This document shows, one piece after another, positions 32,040 through 42,949 of a stretch of DNA of 64,000 nt (position 1 is its first letter; each line of letters opens with the position of its first letter). The position numbers and the translations under genes were made by a program. The notes under the pieces are model-generated. The model worked only from the letters and a program-made list of their open reading frames with translations, did not search any database and was not told the origin of the DNA. The DNA comes from Gautieria morchelliformis (lineage: Eukaryota; Basidiomycota; Agaricomycetes; Gomphales; Gomphaceae): NCBI GenBank assembly GCA_015179125.1, contig WHVA01000089.1, positions 124,001 to 188,000 on the forward strand. Reading direction: 5' to 3'.

Positions 32040-32345
32040 TTGAAGAGACGCAGAAAGATCTCTCGACAGAACCATATTCAACTATCAGTAAGTATATATA
32101 TTCCATATATACGCCACCCACAAAATGTGTTCCGGATATATCCAAGCAAGCACGTCACAGCCGAAATAAAAATGGTCAGAATACTGCAGTGGCGTGGAAT
32201 ATGAATTAATCACAACATGCGAGCCCATCCATTACCGTCGTAGATCTTAAATAAGCGTGGGATTCAAGCCGGGTGGATGTCGCGTACATCAACAACTTGC
32301 TCAGACGCGCTGACCCAACCACCCTGTGACTAGGATGTGCACTCA
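32040..32345 (+). repeat. Dispersed repeat, left copy (inverted to 36545-36905)
   Basis: Segments such as GAGACGCAGAAAGATC and AGACGCGCTGACCCAACCAC are the inverse of sequences at 36880-36900 and 36565-36590 in matching order, with indels. A peptide VVGSARLS is encoded on the minus strand here and on the plus strand in the partner. The two copies bracket the PD-(D/E)XK-like gene. Confidence 0.55.
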
Positions 32346-32607
32346 ATATCGCCGGAATGAACACCTCGGTGAATATATCTCTGTTCTTTTTCGCTGTGCT
32401 CTCCCACAGGCTCAAAACCTCGTCCAGCAGCGTGTCAGCGACCAGCGACTCGGAGGGCTGGGTGGTTTCGTCGGCGTTGGGGTGGGGCGCGGGGCGCATG
32501 AAGGAGTCGACAGGCTCGCGAGAGGAGGCGACGGGCTGCGGGGCAATCAGGCCGAGGTGTTCTGGAAACTTGTGAAGGCGCCGTTGCGCAACCAATGCAC
32601 GAAACAT
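32346..32607 (-). pseudogene. Short gene fragment, unrecognised
   Basis: A minus frame (RALVAQRRLHKFPEHLGLIA, then SESLVADTLLDEVLSLWEST and IFTEVFIPAILSA) has amphipathic, protein-like composition and ends where the dispersed repeat at 32040-32345 begins. It looks like a host exon truncated by the repeat. I cannot name the family. Confidence 0.3.
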
Positions 32608-33258
32608 ACCTCAGTAAGGCTTCCGCCGCAGAGTCGCCGCGAATCGCGTCGCCAAATGCTGCTACAAGCAAATCACATCGGTCGCGCCGTACCGCGTCGC
32701 GCGAGGATAAGAGCGCGGGATACTAAACGTACAGGTCTCCCGTCCATCCTCGACTCGATTTCATCCGTGTCCTCGACTACTAACGCGATCTCGGAGTCGC
32801 CATCACCCTTTTGGGATAGGTTTGCGGAGCCCATCGACAGGGATACGTTAGTCGTCCGTCTTCAGGGGAGGGAAGAGGAAGCGGGAAGAGAAATGGAGGG
32901 GAGAAGGGCGAAGGGGCGAAGGATCAAGGGGGAAAGGGCGAAGGGGGGGAGGGGAGATTAGCGACGCACAATGACACGACGATCATCCACCATCATGGCC
33001 TACAGTACCGTGTTCAACAAACACACACCATACGGAGCCGAATCCAGCAGCTCGGACACATACCTATCCGAGTCAAACCCACGCACATCAGCCGTCGCTC
33101 CCATATACGCCAAAGCAAACCACCACTCACGCATTCCTCTCCTCGTCCGGCGTCCCCTCCCACCTCTCGTCCAATAACCCCGTTCGCTCCCGCAACACAT
33201 TCCCCGCCACCACACTATCCTTCACGCACTCATCCCCCTAAGGCCCCTCATCCCCCGC
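32608..33258. other. GC-rich region, no supported gene
   Basis: Purine-rich simple sequence (GGGAGAAGGGCGAAGG) occupies 32865-32960. A broken minus frame at about 33000-33258 may continue the fragment at 33259-33480, but it holds several stops. Confidence 0.3.
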
Positions 33259-33480
33259 TCAAAACCTCGCCAGTATGTCTCTCGCCCCCCCCACTGTCCT
33301 AGGCATCGCAACCGCCTCCACGTTCTTATTCGCTTCCTTCAAGGACTCGACGACGCCCTCCGAGGACGGTTGCGGGAGCTTGATGGCGACGGTGGTCTGG
33401 ACATCGGGCATGCCGTACGAGGGCCGATCCAGAACCTGCGCCTGGTGGAAGGTCACGCCGGTTGTAGTACGTACGGATCG
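33259..33480 (-). pseudogene. Conserved-looking 3' gene fragment, unrecognised
   Basis: The minus frame VTFHQAQVLDRPSYGMPDVQ, TTVAIKLPQPSSEGVVESLK and EAVAMPRTVGGARDILARF has strongly G/C-ending codons unlike the transposons nearby and ends at TGA 33259-33261. After the stop the same frame still looks coding (GDECVKDSVVAGNVLRERTG) with further stops, so the gene was probably longer and has decayed. The family is not recognised. Confidence 0.35.
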
Positions 33481-33695
33481 AATCCTGAGGCCCTGATCAC
33501 GGAGTCCGGGTCCTTGATAGTGATAGAATATAATAATAGAACATACCAAATCAAGACATCGCCTATTATAGAAGTGACTCATGCTGATTGCGATCGATAA
33601 CGGATAAGCAAGCATCGCGCTCTTGACCCCCATTCCCCTGCTGTGCGCCCTCTTCATAACTGTCTGATACTCGCCTAGCTATCACTCACTGCGCT

Positions 33696-35704
33696 ATGAC
33701 TGACAGAGGACATGGCCGCGGCACCCAGCCTGGCCAAGGGCAAGCTTCGGACGGTCGCAACAATCCCCCTCCCGCCCTATCTTCGTACGAGAGGCCCCCC
33801 GCTGGCTATCTAAACGAGCCCCGTGCTAGCCTAGGGCAGCATCCATCGGCCTCCGGCGACAATCCCGGCGCAGCTCACCCTAGTATACCACGCCTGCCCT
33901 TTCCTGACCATGGGCAACGTCCGTCGGCCTCCCACAACAATCCCGGCCCAGCTAACCCTAGTCTGCCATATGCCCCACGCCTGCACCCTCCTGCCAGTGG
34001 GCCACCCTCCGGCAACATACCAGGAGGTCATGGGCAATCTCATGCTCAAGGCACTCGTCGCAACCGCCCCCCTGAGCATGTTGTGGCCTTCGATAGGCTA
34101 AGCCCATCTGAGATTCCCCACGCTGACCCTCCGTTGGTCTCCCGCAACAATCCCGGCCCAGCTCACCATAGTCTACCATATGCCCCACGCGTGCACCCTC
34201 CTGGGCCACCCTCCGGCAACATACAAGGAGGCCAGGGTCAACCTCATGCTCAAGGCAACCGTTGCAATCCTGCACCTGAGCAGATTGTGGAACCTCTGAC
34301 TAGGCTAAGTCTAGGCCAATCAGGTCCTAGGTATACCACCTCCCGTCCTGTCCCATCTCAATCTCTCAGCGCTGATATCAGCAACTTTGAAGAGCTGCAT
34401 GAGTTCTTTGGCAGTGCAGATCAAGTGGCCAAGTTTCTTCAGATTTTTAGACTGGCTGGTGGTAATGCACGGAGGAACTCCTTTCTTGACATGTTTGCTC
34501 CCCCCAGGGCAGGCAGCGACAGCAGTCAGGGCAAAACCTTGCTTGACCTCGCTCGAGGTAATGCTACGGACACTGGAATATTTTTGAACAAGGTTTCCTC
34601 CCTCATTGGCTCCATGAAGTCTGCCAATGAACTCCTGAGAATGGATTTGCCAGCACCCATAACTAATGCTACTACAAATACAACCTCAGTGAGCACAGCA
34701 GCAAATCATATATTCAGTGGTGACCCCCTTGACTTCCGGTATTTGACTGCTTCGGTGAACGAGGTTCGGACGGCGAGGGATGCATTCAACACTGCGATAA
34801 CAAAAGTGCAGAGGTTCTTCTACAATGAACCAATCAAGAAATTTGCTCAAGTCGAAGGAGATGTCGTGTAGGTATGCAAATTCTTGGTCAGTACATTTAC
34901 CAAGTGACCTTCTATGTTTTCAGGGACATATGCCTCGTAAACATACTTCTTCCAGTCGTCCAGGTGATGAATGAGGTGCTTACAGTCTGGTATGATGAAC
35001 AAGGCTATCCTAAGATGGACCGTCGCCGTCGGATTGTTTCAATCAGGGCTCAATATGATCCACCTAACCAGGTCAAAAGCAATTACCAACCCAATGCTAA
35101 ATCATACATTGATCATGTCTTGATCCTCACGAGGCAAGACTTGCATGACACCAGAGATCAACATGTCCTGGTCATACATGAAGCCAAGGTTAGCAATATA
35201 TACACTTTACAATTGTATTCTTGCCAACTATGTCTACAGATTGTGAAGAGCCTGAATGCAGGTGAATGGGATGAACAGGTAGCAGCATGCAAGAAAGGGC
35301 CCGTCAAGCTTACTAGGGATCCTGAATTGGATGACATTACAGAAATATCAAAAATGATACCGCAAGTTCGCAAGTAAGTTTCAAAGAATTAAATTGCAGC
35401 TTAGCATTCTCACCCCGAGTCTAATAGATATGTATTCGGCAGCTGTTGCCCTTATGCTGTATTATCAGATTCATGCAATCACCGTGGTATGATATGGGGT
35501 AAGCCATCTGGCTGGCCCCATGAGCCACGCTCCTCCTTTAACATAGTAGAAAGTTATCCTGGGAGTCGGCACATACGTGGAAAGCCTCATCATTGCCACA
35601 TTATCAGTGGTTCGAATGCCGTTAGCGGTTCTTTATGGGCTGCGCGTTACACCCTCGCATTCTTGTGTTATCTTGCTCTCAGGGACCACGGGATCTGTGC
35701 TTGA
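33696..35704 (+). CDS. PD-(D/E)XK nuclease-like protein, lineage-specific
   Basis: Four exons give about 601 residues: 33696-34865, 34964-35188, 35240-35373 and 35428-35704. Residues 1-200 are Pro/Gly/Asn-rich with two to three tandem copies of an NNPGPA...LPYAPR...PSGNI unit. A helical part (FEELHEFFGSADQVAKFLQI) follows, then a region with YIDHVLIL and HVLVIHEAK, fitting the D...E-x-K pattern of PD-(D/E)XK nucleases, and CPYAVLSDSCNHRGMIW, which resembles the strand downstream of the active site in such fungal proteins. Function as a nuclease is inference. Intron 1 uses GTGTAG; the stronger donor at 34872 would keep an in-frame TAG, so the gene may instead be broken there. A related pseudogene is at 42950-43560 and a kinase-like gene lies 1.3 kb downstream. 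Confidence 0.6.
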
Positions 35705-36544
35705 AACCAGCGCAGCATTCAGCTTTGTGGAGAATTAGATGACAAAGGTTATATGTACATATCAGATTCCAAGGCACATATATGCCCGCCAACATTATGT
35801 CTCATATACCACGTAGTTCGCGACCGTTGGGACTGTAAGGTTGTTCTGCCTCGGGATTGCTCTCATCTGCCGTGGTCCCTGCCCTCGCCCCATCACCATG
35901 CCTGGAGGTCTTACAATGGGAGTACATTGATCAAGGACAAGGTGACGCCACTAATGTTCACGCATTTGAAGTTTCAGTATGCCACAGACCCTTACCGGCT
36001 CTCGTCGACCTCTGGAGGTTAATCTGCAGAATGCAATAGAGTTCATGGAGTCCCCGTCTTTCCGCCGCCACGCCAGTGAAGATGTTCTACGTACGATCAC
36101 TTCGCCCTGTTACCCCATGTGATGTCCAATGCCTGAGCCTTTCATCTTGGACCCAAAAAGCAATAATTATACATGTGCCTTCGAACGAATCCGTATGGAC
36201 TTCTCCGCTGCTTTCAAGTCATAGCTGCAGATGCTAGGGTACTGAGCGTGCACGTAGACGTATAGTCGCAGATAAATGGATTATCGGTAGTTTCAGTGCT
36301 GCTTAACAAAATAACTTACCTGTGCGATCATTGTCACGAAAGGAGGAACGTCCTCTTCGCACCAAGGCAAAGCGAATTGTTGTGGACACAAAGATGAGAG
36401 ATCAGCGGGAAACAACAGTAGCCGACACCATTGAGATAAGCTACAGGCTGGCCGGAAATGTGACCTCCCACGGAAAGCAGTCATTGTCAAAGATTGGGAA
36501 CAGGTATGCGATCTGACCAGCGCCGAGTCAAGACGGCCATATTG
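35705..36544. other. No supported gene
   Basis: Frames at 35753-36039 are open on the plus strand but do not continue the upstream gene and match nothing I know. The rest is un-annotatable spacer before the 36545 repeat. Confidence 0.35.
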
Positions 36545-36905
36545 GTTGCATGTCCTAGCAACAGGGTGGTTGGGTCAGCGCGTCTGAGCTCGTTCATGTA
36601 TGTGACATCCCCCCAACCTATCGTTTCTATACCTGGAATTCTGTGGGGACATTATGTGTCCTTAACAGAACGCCCACCGGAAGGGTTTGAATCCCACGGT
36701 TCCCATCAATATTTGAGATCTACGATGGTAATGGGTGAACTCGCATGTTTTGATTAATTCGTATTCGGCGCCACGACAGTATTCTGGTCATTTTTAACTC
36801 GGCTGTGTGCTTGCTTGGATATACCTGTAGCGCATTTGTGCATGGCGCAAATATGGAACATATATAGTTGCTGACTGTTGGATATGAATCTGTCGAGGGA
36901 TCTGT
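36545..36905 (-). repeat. Dispersed repeat, right copy
   Basis: Inverted partner of 32040-32345 with indels; it encodes VVGSARLS and MGELACFD on the plus strand, equivalents of VVGSARLS and MDGLACCD in the left copy. It ends close to the kinase gene's 5' region. Confidence 0.55.
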
Positions 36906-37039
36906 CCGCGTCTCTTCACGTTGGGTTGGTGGGCAATCGTTGTGATGGAAAGCCGGGCGGCAGTTTTTGAGCTCCGCCGAAGTTTCAACCACCAGTGCTG
37001 GTGCGGTCCTTTGAGCTCCCTGGGAACGGAACAAGATAC

Positions 37040-38306
37040 ATGGCCCCTCTAGCACCACCTGTGAACATCGAAAGCGGGTTTTTCTACTTCAAATGCCCAC
37101 GAACACAGGAGGATCTGGAGGCTTTTGGAGCTATGCTGTGGGCGTACAAGAAAGCATCCTTCAAAGCCCCCCTTCATCCTGATCATGTTCTTACCGTAAC
37201 GAACTACATGGGGTCTTATCATGGTCATCCGTCTTCTGGAACCCGCGAGCTCCCTCCACTTATCCGGCAGTGCACTGGGTATAACGTCACCATGCCCTTA
37301 CTAGTTTTGCAAGCTCCCATTCAAGGCGGAGACGGCAAGTGGTCTCAAGTCTGGAGGGGTGTTATGACCTCTCAGGATTTTCCCGATGTGTCACCCGTAC
37401 CAGTGATTATCAAGTTGTTTCAAGAAAGCTATTTAGGCCTTGGTCCTGAAATTGGAGATCTATGGGGTGATTTAGATTATGCTGAGTGGCTTCCTGGTGC
37501 GCGATTGGCCGCTAATGAAGCTTGGGCATATGATCGCATGAGAGCTCTACAGGGCAAGTTCTTCACCCTCTAGGCTACGTGCTACAGCAGTATTGACTCC
37601 ATTGCAGGCCGCACCGTCCCTTGGTCATATGGCTTTTGCAAGGTATTTGCCGTCTCGTCTTCTGGGGCAGGCTCACATATCTCAACAGTGCCTACTTCCG
37701 AATGGAGAGGCGACGTTTGGACATGTTATGGAAGTGATCGACGGCCCCACGGCATCCACGACGACCCCAGATGAACTTGGACTAGACGAAGTTGGTATAT
37801 TCAACCTTGTACAAAGATTTTGTTTCCTTCATCTGCTTTGTACTGATAGGTTTACATCTTAGGGAGATGCAGTTGCTACGGCATTACACGAAATACACGA
37901 GTGTGGTGTTCTTCATAACGATATAAAGGGGGATAATGTGATCATTCACCATAACCCTTCAAACCAGGACTGTAATGTCGTCCTGCTTGATTTTGCTATG
38001 TGTACGACGCTCGGCCCACCTTCCGAGCAGACGGAGGTTGCCTCGGAGGACATGGCGAGGTGGGACTTTCCTGAGATCACACGAGTGCACACCATTGACC
38101 GTTGGGTGCCTTTTATCAGGATAACTCGTGTATTTGCTGCACTTGGAATCAGACCACGTGCCCGTGCCTGGTTCTGCTCGCGTCTGCAAACGAATGTACC
38201 GTTCCGCGAAAAGTTGGCTGTGCTGGATCGAGAAGGATGGCTGTCGCCAAGGGAGCCACTGCCGGATGAATTGAAATGTAGTTGGGCAGATTTTAACAAT
38301 GCCTGA
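37040..38306 (+). CDS. Protein-kinase-like protein, 364 residues, intact
   Basis: Exons 37040-37553, 37608-37642, 37689-37790 and 37863-38306 join in frame to 364 residues. Intron 1 is a GC-AG intron (G|GCAAGT...TTGCAG); the other two are GT-AG. Kinase landmarks: VPVIIKLFQESYLGLG, with the likely ATP-anchoring Lys; HEIHECGVLHNDIKGDN near residue 236, a catalytic loop with HND in place of HRD and conserved Asp and Asn; VVLLDFAM, keeping the metal-binding Asp of DFG but with Ala for Gly. The N-terminal 100 residues are not a known domain. The start could also be the ATG at 36995. Two decayed paralogues sit at 18575-19074 and 29333-30010. Substrate and activity are unknown; it may be an atypical kinase or pseudokinase. 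Confidence 0.75.
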
Positions 38307-38900
38307 TCTCCTCAAACTCTTCGCATGTCAAAGCAGCTTTATCTCTCAGGATGTAAAAAGTTGTGGTGTCTGCGGTGTCTACAAATACAACTTTGTCAAG
38401 GTCCTCATTGAAAGCCCTTCCCCAGTTTGCACCCATGCCTCACATGTGCAGCTTGGTGCCAGAAGGTTGACATTGAAAGCCCCCGGCACTTTGGAATCAC
38501 TGCACAGACCTCTAATTTAGGGCATGAGCACTCAGAAGAATATGATCCCACTCACAGTAACGCCATAACATGAAAACGGTGGGGTGACCCTAGGTGATGC
38601 ACAAGACCTGTATCCCACAGTTGATGTGCCTCATAGTTCAAGTCCATGAGGTGGCGAGGCTCGTGGCGAGGGGTAGAAGCCCAGTACTTGTAGTAGGGAA
38701 AAAATTCATTCAAAATAACGGCTGCTAGACGATCAATGCTGCCACAAACATGTCAACTATGGGTGCCATTATATACACTCAATCTCACCGTTTATTCTTG
38801 CGATTGTCAAGAAATACCGAGTCGAACACTCGAAAACCCCGTTCAACCCAGTTATTGACATTCCAGGTACCATCACGAGTCTGTCCAGAGGGGAGCCCTA
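38307..38900. other. 3' flank of the kinase gene; no gene seen
   Basis: The first 45 bp are conserved with the flank of the kinase fragment at 19075. Nothing else is supported. Confidence 0.4.
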
Positions 38901-39940
38901 TATCGGTGTAGGTTCGGCACAAGCCCCATCTCCGACTCAAAGTTCACACTCCGCGAGCACCTTCCGGAGAAGGGGCTTGTACCAAGATGCCGCCCTAGGG
39001 GGGCCGTCTCCCGCCGCCTCTACCACCAGGCACACACTCTCTACGACTTCACTCATTATAACAATCTACTAGACCATATGTCTTTTGAGCTCCCTAGCTA
39101 GTTAGAAATGCTTAATCACTGAGTAACTGTCTTATATCCCATTGGGAATAGTGGGGGTGGGCACAATTGTGCTATGTCACTTGTCAACGCGTTGCAGATG
39201 GCCGTTCGCTGATTTTTAAGGACATCTATAGTTGGGAATGTAGGCCAGATGTCCTAAATATTTTAAGCAGGAAATGGGACAGCTCGATCGCTATGATAGT
39301 AGTGGTATGAATAAATTGAGTCATTGACAGGCACGGTTTCAAACCTTCGGGCAAGAAGGAGAGAAGAGAAACAATAATAGCTCAGAATATGAGACTCCCA
39401 GATGACTGATGAGAGAGAATATGATCCCAAGCCTGTCCTCTAGAACATCTTTGCATGATAACAGCAGGATATCTCCCCAAAGTCGATGTCCATTTAAAAC
39501 GTGAGCGTGCTTAAAGTCACATGACGTAACGAACTGTCGACACCGTTGTCTGGAAAAGTGCCAGGTGCTGCGCCCACCGGTCACCGAGCAGCAAAGTAAT
39601 TCATGGGATCACTTTAAAACATACTACAGGTCATTGTGATAATTTTTTTAAAATTATTCTTGAGTGACTGGTTCAACTACGTGCCTCACAAGCCATTTGT
39701 CACTCGTCCCAGAAGTCACATACATCACGACATAATTAAAATGGTTCTTAGCTACTCACACAGGACAAGTTGTCAGAATACATCTCTGTTACGATAATCT
39801 AAAGAAACCTTGACGCAAGAGGTGTTGTGGCCGACGCAGCACCATGAGGAGACAGTCCCCCTAGCGCGGCATCTTGGTACAAGCCTCTCCTCTGGAGATG
39901 AAGTCGGAGCTTCAAGGCTTGCGCTGAACCTAATATCGGT
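38901..39940. repeat. 1-kb segment with about 100-bp imperfect terminal inverted repeats
   Basis: 38901-39011 and 39846-39940 are imperfect inverted copies sharing GGGCTTGTACCAAGATGCCG-like and AGGTTCGGCACAAGCC-like blocks in order. The 830 bp between them has no gene (an ORF of 81 codons at 39339-39584 is unconvincing). It could be a MITE or two inverted insertions; no target duplication was identified. Confidence 0.5.
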
Positions 39941-39960
39941 GCCTATTGCAACCATCGGCA

Positions 39961-40027
39961 TGTCGGCATGACACATGAGTTAGCCAAGGTCTGTGAGACT
40001 TTGACTAACTCATGCATCATGCCGACA
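39961..40027. repeat. 67-nt near-perfect hairpin
   Basis: Arms TGTCGGCATGACACATGAG.. (39961-39983) and its complement (40005-40027) match at 21 of 23 positions. The 21-nt centre folds again, CAAGGTCT against AGACTTTG with a GTG loop, so almost every base is paired. It lies just outside the right inverted repeat at 39940. It could be a transposon terminus or a small-RNA precursor. Confidence 0.8.
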
Positions 40028-41532
40028 CGCCGTCCATGTACTGGAGCGCCTTTTGTTTCCTCGGCTGTTCAACTCCGACTCCATATGATCATCCACCTCA
40101 TCGTCCATGGCTTGACTCGGTCATTGGTGATATCACCATATCAATATCTCCGAGCAGCTCCTTACATTGTTGCATTCCCTTGGGTGAGGGAGTCCATTCT
40201 CGCTATTAGCATTCTGTCTGGTGGACAGAATCCTCTCACTTGTTTTTTTTGCTTTGGACAATTGACATCACTATGTCCGAGAATGTGTCCATAACGAGGA
40301 GCTCGTATTCAAACATGTACCCACCTCGAACATGATCGTGGACACACACACCACCCACGACACCGCTCGAAGTTGCCACCTCCCACGCTGCCACCTTAGG
40401 CTGTCCTCTGCTCCGCGCAGCACCCTCGATCACATACATGCGTGCCGCTGCTGCTGTGTAGACGAAGACAGCCTGCGATGCCCCATGCACACACACAGGC
40501 CTGAAGCCCAGCCAGACGCTCCGGGCGGTGTACCAGTACAAGTCCGCACCGACGCCACCGTACAAGACTACAAGACCGTCGCATCCGTGGGCCGCGGCGT
40601 CCAAGCTCGCGGATGTCCTTCCCCATCGATTTTCAGATACTAAAAAACATGCAAGTATGTGAATAAGAAAAAAGTGTGATCGCCGCCCTCTTTACAAAAT
40701 ATCTGGATTTTATAAAATTGGATTTAAAAGTATCTTATTGAGAATATAACAGTTTTATTTTAGACACAATCAAAAAATAATATTTTAACATTGTGGCATG
40801 CGAGCCGAGTGATCATGCGGTGGGGCAAACACGAGTGCAACTGGGAGTCGTGGTGATACACGCGTACAAGTTTTCCCCAAGTGATTTGAATTAATCGCCG
40901 ACCCAATTGAATTCCAACTCCTTTCCTCCCACCATGATCACGGCCAAAGGAAAACAACGGACAAACTATAACACTTATATAACCTCATCAATTTTTCGAT
41001 CATGTCCATGCGTAATGAGGTTACGTTGGAGAGTGCCAGGAAGAGTATGTGAGTAATCGTGATGTTTTCTCGTGATTGCTGCTCAACACCGTATCAAAAG
41101 GCTCTTCTTACATGCAAATGATATCGCGAGGTTGGATAGAAACGCGGTGGTTCAGAGGGTGCCTCCTGGTAAGATGCTCTTTGATTGAAAATAACATGCA
41201 TATATACTCACTAATTTTACTGCTATATGTCCCTCTGCTGCTCTCGTTCTCACACCAACTTTTGCTCTTGCACTCAGGGTCTTGCTCTCACAATATGTCC
41301 CCTCGGCTGCCCTCGCTCTTGCAACGCTCCCGCTCTTGCTCTCATGTGGAGGTTGCAAGAGGTGAGTGTGTGGGGGCTGGGCTCTCCTTAGTATTGGGAA
41401 CCATGCTACATGCCTTGCTCGCATGCTTACATTCCGATCCTTCCGGCATACGAAGTCCTGTCAGGCCCCGAGGTGCACCCATGAGCATCTCTACTATTCC
41501 TTAGCTCAACCTGAACACCGTATTCCTTTTTT
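40028..41532. other. No supported gene
   Basis: Several open frames (40236-40604 minus, 40332-40643 plus, 41076-41504 plus) overlap without any family signature. 41240-41350 holds CTCTTGCTCT-type simple repeats. The AT-rich stretch 40660-40800 is featureless. Confidence 0.35.
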
Positions 41533-42315
41533 TGGACAGAAACACAGCATTTATGATCCACATGAGGAGGTACGTGTTGCAATTCGCCCTTGCCATTGTT
41601 CTTTGCACTCCCTTTGTGCTCCCTTTACTTTACTTTCTCTGTCACTTATCAATTTATACTTTCCCGGATGCGAGCTGACACATATTACCCTTCCCCCTCA
41701 TCAGGAAGGCCTGAGACAGCATGAAGGTGGCCAGCATGCCCCCCTTCGACATGTTTTCATCCTTCGGTGTGCCCACAGACGTGAGTCCGATTCATTGTTA
41801 ATTTATCGTTGTGCACGCTCAATATGATAGCCCGCCGCGGGCCCACAACGACATGCAACTTTGAAGTGAGCCTCGAGGATAGGTACAAGGGTGCGGAGAT
41901 CAACGTAGGTTCCATACACCATCTTTGCGTGATTTCTGCTATGACGATTATGCTTTCGATGCCCTTTCTGATCCTGCCTTCAGCTTTCATCTCCATTTCT
42001 TGCGATCCTGCAATGCGGTATCCAGTTCATGATCAACAAAAAGCTCCTCTGCGACCACTTCCGCGGCTCAGGAGCCGCCTCCAACTCGCACATCCAGACG
42101 TATCCCACGTGCTCGTTCCACACACACAGCACTACATGCTCAACATCCCTGTGGGTGTTGCCGAGGGCAGCGAGTTCGTGTTCGAAGGTGAGGGCGACGA
42201 GAGCCCAGACTGGGAGGCAGGCAACGTTGTTATACGCGTCCTGGGCGGGAAGAAGGGCAGGTAGCGGCGGAAGGAGACGAGTTTGTATTGCACCAAGAGC
42301 ATTGGGCTTCAGGAG
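41533..42315 (+). pseudogene. ER-type DnaJ (Scj1/ERdj3-like) co-chaperone remnant
   Basis: Blocks of a class I DnaJ appear in order: IYDPHEEGLRQHEGGQHA, the end of the J-domain region, split by an intron after HEE; PFDMFSSFG in a shifted frame; RGPTTTCNFEVSLEDRYKGAEIN, the start of the substrate-binding domain; INKKLLCDHFRGSGAASNS, where the first CxxCxGxG has lost its second Cys; then directly THTQHYMLNIPVGVAEGSEF and VFEGEGDESPDWEAGNVVIR, the C-terminal domain. Most of the four-repeat zinc-finger region is missing, the J domain is not visible upstream, and at least two frame changes are needed. The real gene would act with Hsp70 in the ER lumen; this copy is dead. Confidence 0.8.
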
Positions 42316-42629
42316 GTGCGTAGAGTGACGTTGGGTTGGTTTGGACATAGCTTTCAATCTATGTATTTCCAACTGTCTTTTCAGCAATAGAAGGCATTGT
42401 TTTATTGTGTTCTAAAGTACCATTTATAAGTAACTTAAGAGCTGAAAATCAGCGTTCTAGGACGCTGAAAGCGGACATTCTAGCTACTAGATTTTGGTAC
42501 CCAGCTTATCGAGAGGAAGTGTCAAAAATCCGCTCCCCGGTTACTGATTATCAGTAACTTGGGCACTGAAAAATTGGTGCATAATGTACTTATATTAAGT
42601 ACCCCGGGTTACTGTCACAGTGTGTTGTG
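42316..42629. other. Spacer; no gene seen
   Basis: AT-rich DNA with a short imperfect hairpin AGCGTTCTAGGACGCT at 42451-42466. No coding frame is supported. Confidence 0.4.
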
Positions 42630-42748
42630 TTAATGTGCCGAAACAACGCTACTAGAACCATAACACAGTCTTTGGAAGAAGTGGTGAAGTTAACGTGCCG
42701 AAACAACACAATTAGATCATAACACAGTCTTTGGAGGAAGTGGTGAAG
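42630..42748. repeat. Two tandem units of about 60 bp
   Basis: TTAATGTGCCGAAACAAC... at 42630-42689 is repeated as TTAACGTGCCGAAACAAC... at 42690-42748, both ending GAAGTGGTGAAG. The repeat accounts for the 112-codon minus ORF here. Confidence 0.85.
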
Positions 42749-42949
42749 GAGAAAGCAAGTGGTTTTGCATGAGTGCGACAAGGTGACCCTGGGAAGTAGA
42801 AAAGATAGATTTGAATGAGGGGTGGAAGGAGTTCGGGAGTTCCTGTTTCTTTTTTTTTCTTTTTTTTTTTTTTCGGTAGTACTAATTGGTCTGTTAAAAA
42901 AGCAGTGTGGAGAAAATGCACGTATCACTTACGGGTGATTACATGGAGA

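Noticed and set aside
40236-40643. Overlapping ORFs of more than 100 codons on both strands
   Set aside because: Composition is GC-rich on both strands, neither frame has motifs or splice context, and no paralogue is in the window.
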